From: DATDRS01 sp035291605
GTDB lineage: Bacteria > Chloroflexota > Anaerolineae > Anaerolineales > UBA6663
DNA: 13,940 bases
Direction of reading: 5' to 3'
Assembly: GCA_035291605.1 (NCBI GenBank)
Contig: DATDRS010000467.1
Coordinates: forward strand, 1 to 13,940
The translations under genes and the position numbers were made by a program. Positions 1 to 6,727 of the stretch are shown here, piece after piece (within the stretch, counting starts at the first letter, position 1; every line of letters begins with the position of its first letter). The notes under the pieces were generated by a model. It was given only the letters and a program-made list of their open reading frames with translations, searched no databases and was not told the DNA's origin.

Positions 1-1
1 T

Positions 2-142
2 CAGTTCATGGTGATGGAGAAGAAGACGCGCGGCCTCAAGAACCTGCCGACGGTGGTGATGACGCTCGAATCCATCCTCGCCGACCGCCGCGCCGGAAAG
101 TACGCCGGGGTGGCGGATTTTCTGCCGCAACTCAAGTTCTAA
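2..142 (+). CDS. C-terminal end of an unrecognised protein (5' truncated by window)
   Basis: An open frame enters from the left edge and ends at TAA (140-142), giving 46 residues that begin QFMVMEKKTRGLKNLPTVV and end DFLPQLKF. Codon use is the same GC-rich type as the genes that follow. The fragment is basic near its start and has no membrane segment. I do not recognise the family. It lacks the DxHxxG cobalamin-binding motif, so nothing visible identifies it as the missing B12 subunit of the mutase downstream. The stop lies 26 bases before the mutase start, so the mutase promoter overlaps the end of this gene. Confidence is for its being a real coding end, not for a function. Confidence 0.6.
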   Translation, partial: QFMVMEKKTRGLKNLPTVVMTLESILADRRAGKYAGVADFLPQLKF

Positions 143-155
143 CTCCTGGCTGTTG

Positions 156-161
156 TATAAT
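156..161 (+). promoter_or_regulatory. -10 box (TATAAT) of a probable leaderless promoter
   Basis: A perfect TATAAT ends 7 bases before the ATG at 169. A transcript starting the usual 6-8 bases past the box would begin at or next to the start codon. No Shine-Dalgarno is present in the 26 bases between the upstream stop and this ATG, which fits leaderless translation. No good -35 hexamer is visible at 16-18 bases upstream. Confidence 0.55.
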
Positions 162-168
162 CCCCTCG

Positions 169-1821
169 ATGACCGACCTCGATATCTCGAAACAACAGTG
201 GGAAGAGCGCACGCTCGGCCCTGCCCTCCGCAAGAACCCCGAGCGCCGCGAGAAGTTTGAAACGCCCTCCGGCATCCCCCTCGACCATCTCGCTCTCCCC
301 TCCGACCCTGACCCCGACTACAACGACCGACTCGGCTTCCCCGGCGAATATCCGTTCACGCGCGGCATTCAGCCGACGATGTATCGCGGGCGCTTCTGGA
401 CGATGCGCCAGTACGCTGGCTACGCCACCGCCGAGGCCTCCAACCAGCGCTACAAGTTTCTCCTTAGCCAGGGGCAAACCGGCCTCTCGGTCGCCTTCGA
501 CCTGCCCACTCAAATCGGCTATGACGCCGACGATCCGATGGCGCTGGGCGAGGTGGGCAAGGTCGGCGTCTCGATTTCTTCCATCGAAGATATGGCGACG
601 CTCTTCGACGGCATCCCGCTCGACCGGGTCAGCACCAGCATGACGATCAACGCGCCCGCCGCGATTTTGCTCGCGCTCTACATCGCCGTCGCCCGACGGC
701 AGGGCGTCAGTCCCAGGCAGCTGCGCGGCACGGTGCAAAATGACATCCTCAAAGAATACATCGCGCGCGGAACCTACATCTTCCCGCCCGCGCCTTCCAT
801 GCGCCTCATCACCGACCTCTTCCGCTACTGCAAAGACGAAGCGCCGCAATGGAACTCCATCTCCATCTCCGGTTATCACATCCGCGAAGCCGGGAGCACG
901 GCCGTCCAGGAAGTCGCCTTCACCCTCGCCAACGGCATCGCCTACGTGCAGGCGGCGCTGGAGGCGGGCCTGAACGTGGACGGCTTCGCCGCGCAGCTCT
1001 CCTTCTTCTTCAACGCCCACAACCACTTTCTGGAAGAAGTCGCCAAATTCCGCGCCGCGCGCCGCCTGTGGGCCAAAATCATGCGCGAGCGCTTCGAGGC
1101 CAAAGACCCGCGCAGTTGGATGCTCCGCTTCCACACGCAGACCGGCGGCTCCACTCTGACCGCGCAGCAGCCCGAGAACAACATCGTCCGCGTGGCCCTG
1201 CAAGCGCTCGCCGCCGTCCTCGGCGGGACGCAATCGCTCCATACCAACAGCATGGACGAGGCCCTCTCCCTCCCCACCGCGCACGCGGCGCAAATCGCCC
1301 TCCGCACGCAGCAAATCATCGCGCACGAATCCGGCGTCGCCGACACGATAGACCCCCTCGCCGGCAGTTACGTCATCGAACACCTCACCGATGAAATCGA
1401 GCGCCGCGCCTTTGACTACATCCGCAAGATTGACGCCATGGGCGGCGCGCTCAAGGCCATTGAACGCGGCTATGTCCAAAGCGAGATACAGGAGGCGGCC
1501 TATCGCTGCCAGCAGGCGGTCGAGCGCCGGGAACAAATCGTCGTCGGCGTGAATGCGTTTACGGTAGACGCGCCGACGGAGATCGAGCGCTTGAAGATTG
1601 ACCCCGCGATTGAAGAACAAGCCCGCGCCCGGCTGTCGGCGCTGCGGGCCAGGCGGGACTCCGCTCAGGTCGCAGCCTTGTTGTCCCGCCTGGAGTCGGC
1701 CGCCAAAGGCGCCGACAATCTGATGCCGTTCTTCATCGCCTGCGTTGAGAACTACGCCACCGTCGGGGAAATCTGCCGCACGTTGCGCAGCGTCTGGGGG
1801 GAATATCGTCCCGCCTCGTAA
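169..1821 (+). CDS. Methylmalonyl-CoA mutase, large (catalytic) subunit without B12-binding domain
   Basis: This 550-residue protein catalyses the B12-dependent rearrangement of (R)-methylmalonyl-CoA and succinyl-CoA in the cytoplasm. It is the substrate TIM-barrel half only. The chain stops after the barrel and linker, so the DxHxxG cobalamin domain must come from a separate small subunit not in this window. Specificity residues match true mutases when aligned from memory to the Propionibacterium enzyme: Tyr82 (RQYAGY, equivalent to Tyr89), Arg200 (EYIARGTYIFPP, equivalent to Arg207) and His237 (SGYHIREAG, equivalent to His244). Isobutyryl-CoA mutases carry Phe and Gln at the first two. Gln190, Arg75 and Arg80 of the CoA channel are also present. 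The N-terminus (residues 12-80, including FETPSGIPL and PGEYPFTRG) fits the archaeal/Chloroflexota-type large subunit, supporting the ATG at 169. The epimerase follows after 43 bases, probably in one operon. Confidence 0.95.
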   Translation: MTDLDISKQQWEERTLGPALRKNPERREKFETPSGIPLDHLALPSDPDPDYNDRLGFPGEYPFTRGIQPTMYRGRFWTMRQYAGYATAEASNQRYKFLLSQGQTGLSVAFDLPTQIGYDADDPMALGEVGKVGVSISSIEDMATLFDGIPLDRVSTSMTINAPAAILLALYIAVARRQGVSPRQLRGTVQNDILKEYIARGTYIFPPAPSMRLITDLFRYCKDEAPQWNSISISGYHIREAGSTAVQEVAFTLANGIAYVQAALEAGLNVDGFAAQLSFFFNAHNHFLEEVAKFRAARRLWAKIMRERFEAKDPRSWMLRFHTQTGGSTLTAQQPENNIVRVALQALAAVLGGTQSLHTNSMDEALSLPTAHAAQIALRTQQIIAHESGVADTIDPLAGSYVIEHLTDEIERRAFDYIRKIDAMGGALKAIERGYVQSEIQEAAYRCQQAVERREQIVVGVNAFTVDAPTEIERLKIDPAIEEQARARLSALRARRDSAQVAALLSRLESAAKGADNLMPFFIACVENYATVGEICRTLRSVWGEYRPAS

Positions 1822-1864
1822 GAGCCGCCCGGCTTCCTCTCATCCGTTGAAAGAAAAAAACATC

Positions 1865-2443
1865 ATGATCAAGCGCATTGACCATATCGCCATCGTCGTC
1901 GAAGACATTGACAAAGCCCTCCACTTCTGGCGGGATGGGCTGGGGTTAGAGTTGACGCATGTAGAAGATGTGCCAGACCAGGGGTCGGCGGTCGCGTTCC
2001 TGCCCACCGGCGAGGGCGAAGTCGAGCTGGTCAAGCCGACCTCCGAGACCTCTGGCATCGCGCGCTACCTCGCCAAGCGCGGGCCGGGGATGCACCACAT
2101 CTGTTTTGAGGTGGACGACATCAACGCCACCCTGGCGGCGTTGAAAGCCAGGGGCGCGCGCCTGATCAACGAAGCTCCAACCATCGGCACGGGCGGCAAA
2201 AAAATCGCGTTCATTCATCCCGAAAGCACACACGGCGTATTGGTGGAACTTTATGAACTGACGCCGCAGGAGCACGAGCGGCGACTGGAGCGGCAGTTGG
2301 GGTTGGCTGATCGCGTTCTGCACGAGGGGCGAGTGATGAGGGCGGCGGTGATGGGCTTCCTGAATACGCTGATGCGGGGCAACACACCGGCTGAGGTCGA
2401 GGCAGCACCAGTACCCGCGGGGGATCGTGCCAACAGTCACTAA
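1865..2443 (+). CDS. mce: Methylmalonyl-CoA epimerase (VOC superfamily)
   Basis: This 192-residue metalloenzyme racemises (2S)- and (2R)-methylmalonyl-CoA, feeding the mutase encoded just upstream. Two VOC halves are visible (about residues 4-60 and 72-131). The expected metal-binding positions are His7 (IDHIAI), Glu54 (EVELV, where the Propionibacterium enzyme has Gln), His78 (MHHICFEVDDI) and Glu128 (GVLVELYE). The family motif GTGGKKIAFIHP lies at 108-119. The frame stays open upstream to 1745, but that part overlaps the mutase. The ATG at 1865 places the IDH motif at the usual distance from the N-terminus, so I use it. The protein is about 60 residues longer than typical epimerases, with a charged helical tail (132-192) that I cannot assign. 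Confidence 0.92.
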   Translation: MIKRIDHIAIVVEDIDKALHFWRDGLGLELTHVEDVPDQGSAVAFLPTGEGEVELVKPTSETSGIARYLAKRGPGMHHICFEVDDINATLAALKARGARLINEAPTIGTGGKKIAFIHPESTHGVLVELYELTPQEHERRLERQLGLADRVLHEGRVMRAAVMGFLNTLMRGNTPAEVEAAPVPAGDRANSH

Positions 2444-2486
2444 CTATCTATTACCCATTTCCTCTTTGGTTTTGTGAGAAAGTGTG

Positions 2487-2492
2487 TATAAT
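2487..2492 (+). promoter_or_regulatory. -10 box of the pilin promoter
   Basis: A perfect TATAAT lies in the AT-rich stretch between the epimerase and the pilin, 75 bases before the pilin ATG. The best -35 candidate is TTGGTT at 2466-2471 with a 15-base spacer, which is weak. This gives the pilin its own transcript with a leader of about 70 bases. Confidence 0.5.
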
Positions 2493-2567
2493 ACAGACAC
2501 TCAAGCGGGTTACGTTTCTGAACATTACCTGATCTATACCCTGAATAAGGAAAGGATATTACTAACA

Positions 2568-2714
2568 ATGCTTACTTTCAAAGATAACAAGGGCCAGGGC
2601 CTCGTGGAATACGCCCTGATCCTCGTGTTGGTCGCCGTGGTCGTCATCGTGATCCTCGCGCTGCTCGGCCCGGCCATCGGCAACGTGTTCAGCAACATCG
2701 TCGGCAACATCTAG
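2568..2714 (+). CDS. Flp/Fap-type pilin (class III / type IVb-like prepilin)
   Basis: This 48-residue protein begins MLTFKDNKGQGLVEYALI and continues into one hydrophobic helix (about 15-36) rich in Leu, Val and Ile. The layout is that of Flp pilins: a short basic leader, a Gly, then Glu five residues on and the EYALI core. By analogy a prepilin peptidase would cut after Gly9, leaving Glu14 at mature position +5. The mature pilin would be only about 39 residues, at the small end for the family. The ATG at 2568 is chosen over an open frame from 2484 because it gives a normal leader length and has a purine-rich GGAAAGG about 12 bases upstream. No Tad/Cpa assembly ATPase or prepilin peptidase gene is in the window. 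The gene stands alone between its own promoter and a strong terminator. Confidence 0.85.
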   Translation: MLTFKDNKGQGLVEYALILVLVAVVVIVILALLGPAIGNVFSNIVGNI

Positions 2715-2747
2715 TCTGCACCCAGACTCCCTAGACCGCTTGAGTTC

Positions 2748-2780
2748 AACGGCCTCCCGAAAGGGAGGCCGTTTGATTTG
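2748..2780 (+). terminator. Intrinsic terminator after the pilin gene
   Basis: A perfect 11-base-pair stem (AACGGCCTCCC / GGGAGGCCGTT, 2748-2758 and 2763-2773) closes a GAAA tetraloop and is followed by TGATTTG. It lies 33 bases after the pilin stop and 14 bases from the convergent stop at 2788. It should end pilin transcription. The minus-strand side lacks a T-run, so it is less likely to work for the opposite gene. Confidence 0.85.
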
Positions 2781-2787
2781 TGCGGAC

Positions 2788-3948
2788 TCATACCTGCTTC
2801 TCAGACAATAGCCTTTCCAGAGCGCCGATCAGCCGGTCAACATCGGCGCGCGTATTGTAGCCTTGAATTGAGACCCGGAGCATCGGCCGGCCGTTCCAGT
2901 TCCACAGTGGGACTTCGACGCGAGATTCGTCATACAGGCGGCGCTTGAGCGCGTCGCCGTCGCCCGGCGGCAGCAACGCCGAAAACATCTGCGCGAAGGC
3001 CTCGTCGGCGCAGATCGGAGGGAGGCCGGTGAGGGCGGCGAGCCGTCGCCGCGCCTCCGCGGCCAGCGCATGGCAGGCCGCGCGGACTTCATCCCAATGG
3101 CGCGCTGCAAAAAAATCTATCGCGGCCGGTGTGGCGAGGCAGGCTGCCGGGTCAAAGGTCCCTCTCCACTCCTGCTCGTCCACGAACCGCGAAGGGCCGG
3201 GCGTTTCGCTCTGCCATCCCCAGCTCACGACCAGCGGCTCAACCAGCGACTGGCAGGCTGGCCGCGCGTACAAAAACGCCGAGCCTTTCGGCGCGCACAG
3301 CCACTTGTGGCAATTGCTCGTGTAAAAGTCTGCGCCGAGGGCGTCGAGGTCGAGCGGGATCTGCCCCACGGCGTGCGCCCCGTCAATTACGGTGAGAATA
3401 CCCGCCTCCCGCGCGCGGCGGCAAAGCTCGCGCACCGGCAGGATGATCGCCGTGGGCGCCGTGATGTGGCTCAGAAAGATGACACGCGTTCGGGGCGTGA
3501 CCCCGGCCCAGAACCTCTCCACAAACTCGGCCGCCCCGGGGGAAGGGATGGGGACAGGGAGACTCCGATACGCCGCTCCCGACTTCTCACACAGGAACCG
3601 CCAGGTGCGGTCAATCGCGCCATACTCGTGATCCGTCGTCAAAACCTCGTCATCCGGCCCCAACCGCAGACTGCGCGCCACGATATTGATCCCTGTCGTA
3701 GCGTTGGGGACATACACGATATTATCGGCGTTCGTGTGGACATAAGCCGCCAGCCTTTCGCGCGCCGCCCGCATGAGCATGGTAAACCGCCGCCCTAAAA
3801 ACTCCACCGGCTGGCGCTCCAGTTCCAATTGCCAGCGCTGATATTCCGCAAACACTGGTCTGGGACACGCGCCAAAGGAGCCGTGGTTCAGGAAAGTGAT
3901 GCTGGGATCCAGCAGAAATTGTTCTCGCAATGCTTCAGACTGATGCAC
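2788..3948 (-). CDS. Aminotransferase class V-fold PLP enzyme, isopenicillin-N-epimerase-like
   Basis: This 386-residue cytoplasmic enzyme is of PLP fold type I. From the start chosen here, the N-terminal LNHGSFG motif is at about 20-26, the cofactor Asp is Asp189 (VIDGAHAVGQ) with His192 beside it, and the Schiff-base lysine is Lys215 (TSNCHKWLCAPKG). The HKWLxxPKG signature and LNHGSFG are typical of the CefD-like branch of class V, whose members include isopenicillin-N epimerase, cysteine-lyase-like and related enzymes. The true substrate cannot be read from sequence, and no beta-lactam gene is nearby. The frame extends to an ATG at 3972, but that has no ribosome site. The GTG at 3948 has AGGAG six bases upstream, so I prefer it. 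The gene is convergent with the pilin and last in the minus-strand run. Confidence 0.85.
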   Translation of the reverse strand: MHQSEALREQFLLDPSITFLNHGSFGACPRPVFAEYQRWQLELERQPVEFLGRRFTMLMRAARERLAAYVHTNADNIVYVPNATTGINIVARSLRLGPDDEVLTTDHEYGAIDRTWRFLCEKSGAAYRSLPVPIPSPGAAEFVERFWAGVTPRTRVIFLSHITAPTAIILPVRELCRRAREAGILTVIDGAHAVGQIPLDLDALGADFYTSNCHKWLCAPKGSAFLYARPACQSLVEPLVVSWGWQSETPGPSRFVDEQEWRGTFDPAACLATPAAIDFFAARHWDEVRAACHALAAEARRRLAALTGLPPICADEAFAQMFSALLPPGDGDALKRRLYDESRVEVPLWNWNGRPMLRVSIQGYNTRADVDRLIGALERLLSEKQV

Positions 3949-3954
3949 GACGAT

Positions 3955-3959
3955 CTCCT
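3955..3959 (-). promoter_or_regulatory. Ribosome binding site that sets the aminotransferase start
   Basis: Minus-strand AGGAG lies 6 bases before GTG (3948-3946). It falls inside the longer open frame that starts with ATG at 3972, so it argues for the GTG start. Confidence 0.65.
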
Positions 3960-3973
3960 GCCATACATGCAAA

Positions 3974-4026
3974 ACCGGGGCCGTCGGAGCGGGCCTGAGA
4001 CCCGCCCAGACGTACCCCGGTCTGGG
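3974..4026. repeat. REP-like composite inverted repeat
   Basis: Nested arms are present: ACCGGGG (3974-3980) with CCCCGGT (4015-4021), CGTC (3982-3985) with GACG (4009-4012), and GCGGG (3989-3993) with CCCGC (4001-4005). An alternative perfect hairpin pairs CCCAGAC (4005-4011) with GTCTGGG (4020-4026). It lies between the small membrane protein stop and the aminotransferase start and has no T-run in either direction, so it resembles a repetitive extragenic palindrome more than a terminator. Confidence 0.6.
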
Positions 4027-4052
4027 TTCACTGCCTCGATACCTAACGCCCG

Positions 4053-4298
4053 CTACTTGACGATGTAGGGCATGGCGAAGGACAGGCCGACGAGGAGGAG
4101 GATGAAACTGGCGGCGAGGATGCCAATGCGGGTCAGGTCCTTCTTGATGTGGGTGTAGTCGAAGTTGACCGTTTCGGCCCGAACGGGGCGCACCGTGGTG
4201 GCCGCCGCTTCCTCGCCGCCGCCGGCCGCCGTGATCGGCCCGACCGCCATCGGGATGTTCGGGCGGCGGAGTTTCCTGGCTTTCTTGACCTTGCTCAT
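4053..4298 (-). CDS. Small single-pass membrane protein of unknown function
   Basis: The 81-residue product starts MSKVKKARKLRRPN. It has a strongly basic N-terminus, an Ala/Gly/Thr-rich stretch (17-40), and one hydrophobic helix at about 57-79 that almost ends the chain, which finishes YIVK. The basic start predicts the N-terminus in the cytoplasm, a tail-anchored layout. The ATG at 4298 is chosen because AAAGGAA lies about 10 bases upstream. An in-frame ATG at 4358 would add 20 residues through a repeat-rich segment without a ribosome site. It follows the sortase gene after 93 bases on the same strand. It has no LPxTG motif, so nothing marks it as a sortase substrate. Function is unknown. 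Confidence 0.7.
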   Translation of the reverse strand: MSKVKKARKLRRPNIPMAVGPITAAGGGEEAAATTVRPVRAETVNFDYTHIKKDLTRIGILAASFILLLVGLSFAMPYIVK

Positions 4299-4342
4299 GG
4301 AGTACAAGTTCCTTTCAAAGAGTTTTGCGGTTGGGTAACATC

Positions 4343-4378
4343 CATTGCGTTGGATCAACGACGCAATGCGGAATACGC
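4343..4378. repeat. Inverted and heptad repeats between the sortase and the small membrane protein
   Basis: CATTGCGT (4343-4350) faces ACGCAATG (4361-4368) across 10 bases. The right arm runs into consecutive heptads GCAATGC (4363-4369) and GGAATAC (4370-4376). The ten bases CGGAATACGC (4369-4378) recur exactly at 11184-11193 before murJ. A further ATTGCGT lies at 4394-4400, overlapping the sortase stop region. Confidence 0.6.
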
Positions 4379-4391
4379 GCTACGCCCCGCA

Positions 4392-5282
4392 TCATTGCGT
4401 TTTCAAATCTGCGAACACCACAATCCGCTGCGTATCCACCAGATAAGGATAACACGAAATTAGCGTAAGGGAAGGGTGGGGGGTCGGATCCATCACGCTC
4501 ACTTCGGTCGGTTCGACGATGCGCTGGCCGGTGATGATGTAGGTGAAGACCTGACCGGCGGTATACAACTGCACTTCATCGCCCGGCCGGAGCTGGTCGA
4601 GACGCCGGAAGATCTCGCCGTAAATGTCGTTGTGGGCCGAGAGGACGAGATTGCCGGTCTGGCCGGGGTCGGGCGTGCCGAGGTGCTGCCCCACGCCCTT
4701 TTTCAATTGTTCCCAGCCGTCGCCCTGCGCGACCGGCGCATCCACGTTGATCGCCGGAATGACGACCCGGAGCGCCTGCATCGGCCCCTGCGTGGGGATC
4801 ACCGGCGGAGGCAGCGATTGCAGCAGCGGCCTAAGGCTGGCCGGGATTTCGGCCTCGTTGGGCTGGGGGCCGTTGGGCGAGGTCGGCGGCGTGTGGCCGG
4901 AGGGCAGCACCACGGCCGTGATCAACGGCGTAGGCGTGAGCGTGGGCACGCTTTGCGCAATCGCCTGCGCCACCTCCTGATTCAACTGGCTGAGGATGTT
5001 CGAGCCATTGTATAGGACGTAGATCAAGCCGACGACCGCTCCCACTTCGACGAGCAGCAGAAAGACATCGAAAAACCGACGCGCGAGGCTGCGCGGCGCG
5101 GAGGCCGAGGGGCCGGTCGCCTCCAGGCGGGCGTCAGGCAATTCGCCAACCGGCACGTGGACGGCGCGGCCCGTCTGCCGATATTTGGCTAAGCGCGCCT
5201 CACGCGCCGCGCGCTTCTTCTCGGCCAGCACGCGCTCAAGTTCGTTAATCGAGAGGTCGTCAACGGAACGGCGGTCTTTCAT
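4392..5282 (-). CDS. Sortase family transpeptidase, membrane anchored
   Basis: This 296-residue cysteine transpeptidase would act outside the membrane, joining sorted proteins to the envelope or to each other. Residues 1-65 are charged and cytoplasmic (a helical stretch rich in Lys, Arg and Glu at 10-35). One membrane helix lies at about 70-91, followed by a Pro/Thr-rich linker (112-165) and then the sortase barrel (168-294). The catalytic triad is visible: His217 (LVLSAHND), Cys277 (TLISCYP) and Arg286 (DTQRIVVFADL). The TLxxC and QRIVV spacing is normal. N-in/C-out topology with a long cytoplasmic head resembles class D/E-like sortases, but I cannot fix the class. No LPxTG-type substrate is encoded in the window. 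The ATG at 5282 has no clear Shine-Dalgarno. The gene lies 44 bases downstream of the FAD oxidoreductase and upstream of the small membrane protein. Confidence 0.9.
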   Translation of the reverse strand: MKDRRSVDDLSINELERVLAEKKRAAREARLAKYRQTGRAVHVPVGELPDARLEATGPSASAPRSLARRFFDVFLLLVEVGAVVGLIYVLYNGSNILSQLNQEVAQAIAQSVPTLTPTPLITAVVLPSGHTPPTSPNGPQPNEAEIPASLRPLLQSLPPPVIPTQGPMQALRVVIPAINVDAPVAQGDGWEQLKKGVGQHLGTPDPGQTGNLVLSAHNDIYGEIFRRLDQLRPGDEVQLYTAGQVFTYIITGQRIVEPTEVSVMDPTPHPSLTLISCYPYLVDTQRIVVFADLKTQ

Positions 5283-5326
5283 CCGTGGTCAGTATTGCGT
5301 CTCGGGGGACTGGTCATGGTGCGCGT

Positions 5327-6664
5327 CTACAGTTTCGGCAGGCTTCGCTCATACGTCCAGTCCTCGACCTGCAAATACGCGCGAATCGCATAGGCGGCCG
5401 CCGAGCGCAGGGGCTCCGGCGGCCAGGGGATGACCGTGCGATTCACGAACGGGCAGGCGGTGTTCTCCGTTTGGCGTTCGAGCAACAAATCGGTTAGGGT
5501 GAGCGCATTCTGATGCGTCGTCGAAACCCCGTGGCCGATGCACCCCAAACTATAGACTGCACGCTTGTCGCCCAGATAGCCGAGCGCGGGCGTGAGGTCG
5601 AGCGTCACCGAAAACGGCCCACCCCAGCGATGGGTGATTTTCACCTCCTTTAACGCCGGAAAGAGTAAATGCATGTGATGTTCCAGATGCTGCCATGCAG
5701 GCTCGCTCGAATCCAAATTCATGTCGGAGCCAAAGCTCAGGCCTACCGGCCCGCCGCCCATCACCAGCCGATCCTCCGGGCCGATGCGGTAGTAGTGAAT
5801 CAGATTGCGCGCATCCTCGACGCCATTGCGCTCGGGCCAGCGGATTTCGGCAAAGTGCTTTTCGCCCAGCGGCTCGGTGGCAATCATATACGTCCACGCC
5901 GGGACTTGTTTGCGTTTCAACTCCGGAAAGAGATGCGCGTACGCGTTAGCGGCGAAGACCAGTTTTTCGGCGGTGACCGTCCCGCCCGGCGTCCGCAGGG
6001 TGAACTTTGCTCCCCGGCTGATTTCCGTTACCGGAGTGTGTTCGTACACCTCTGCATCCCGTTGTACAGCTAATCGCTTTTCTTCGCGCACCAGCTTCGC
6101 CGGGTTCACCAGCCCGAGGCGTGGCTCCCACCATGCGCCGAGATACAACTCGGAGTTCACCTTCGCCCGCGCGGCCTCCCGGTCAATCCACTCGATACCT
6201 TTGATGCCCAGGCTGTGCGCCAATTCAATATCGTGTTGAATGCGCCTGACATAGCCAGGCGTCGTCGCCATCCGCAGGAAACCGGGGCGGATGTACTCGC
6301 ATTGCAGGTTATTGGCTTGGATGAGCGTCTCCAATCCGTCCACAGCGCGCTCCATGTAAGTGTGCGCGTCTTTGACGAACTGCTTGCCTTTGAGCATCGT
6401 CATCACGCCGAAGCCCAGGCCGGCGACCGTCATCGCAAACGAGCCGTTGCGCCCGCTCGCGCCATACCCCACCACTTCGTGCTCCAGCACCGCCACGCGC
6501 AGGCCCGGCTGTTCTTTCTTGAGCGTGTGCGCGGTCGCCATGCCTGTGAACCCGCCGCCGATGATCGCTACGTCAACCGTGATCTCGCCCTTGAGCGGCG
6601 GGTTGGGTTCGTAAGGGCCGTATTCGGCCAGCCAAAGGGAGAGAGGGGATTGGGGGAAATCCAC
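5327..6664 (-). CDS. FAD-dependent oxidoreductase, DAO/PuuB-like family
   Basis: This 445-residue flavoenzyme of the D-amino-acid-oxidase superfamily probably oxidises an amine or amino acid. The N-terminal Rossmann fold is clear: VDVAIIGGGFTGMATAHTL at about 30-48 with GGGFTG at 36-41, the ribose-binding Glu61 (VAVLE) and GASGRNG at 68-74. The GASGRNGG-like motif and the early WxxxYGPYEPNPPL segment resemble gamma-glutamylputrescine and related oxidoreductases. The C-terminal flavin-contact region has LGCIGHGVSTTHQNA (about 379-393). The gene starts with GTG (6664-6662). A stop lies in frame three codons upstream, so no longer start is possible. Only a weak AAAGG precedes it. Substrate is unknown. 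The nearest upstream gene on the same strand is the SDR protein, 63 bases away. Confidence 0.88.
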   Translation of the reverse strand: MDFPQSPLSLWLAEYGPYEPNPPLKGEITVDVAIIGGGFTGMATAHTLKKEQPGLRVAVLEHEVVGYGASGRNGSFAMTVAGLGFGVMTMLKGKQFVKDAHTYMERAVDGLETLIQANNLQCEYIRPGFLRMATTPGYVRRIQHDIELAHSLGIKGIEWIDREAARAKVNSELYLGAWWEPRLGLVNPAKLVREEKRLAVQRDAEVYEHTPVTEISRGAKFTLRTPGGTVTAEKLVFAANAYAHLFPELKRKQVPAWTYMIATEPLGEKHFAEIRWPERNGVEDARNLIHYYRIGPEDRLVMGGGPVGLSFGSDMNLDSSEPAWQHLEHHMHLLFPALKEVKITHRWGGPFSVTLDLTPALGYLGDKRAVYSLGCIGHGVSTTHQNALTLTDLLLERQTENTACPFVNRTVIPWPPEPLRSAAAYAIRAYLQVEDWTYERSLPKL

Positions 6665-6727
6665 GGGAGTTTATGCCTTTCATAGAATTAGTGCGTTTCA
6701 CAATCAGGGATGTCATGTTCCTCAAAT

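Noticed and set aside
139..1620. 493-codon open frame on the minus strand opposite the mutase
   Set aside because: Antisense shadow of a GC-rich gene. The translation is low-complexity (rich in Arg, Gly, Asp, Val), has no recognisable motif, and the plus frame is a certain enzyme.
2788..3948. Assignment of the aminotransferase-fold gene to beta-lactam biosynthesis
   Set aside because: The similarity is to the broad CefD-like branch. No ACV synthetase or isopenicillin synthase gene is nearby, so the specific substrate is not supported.
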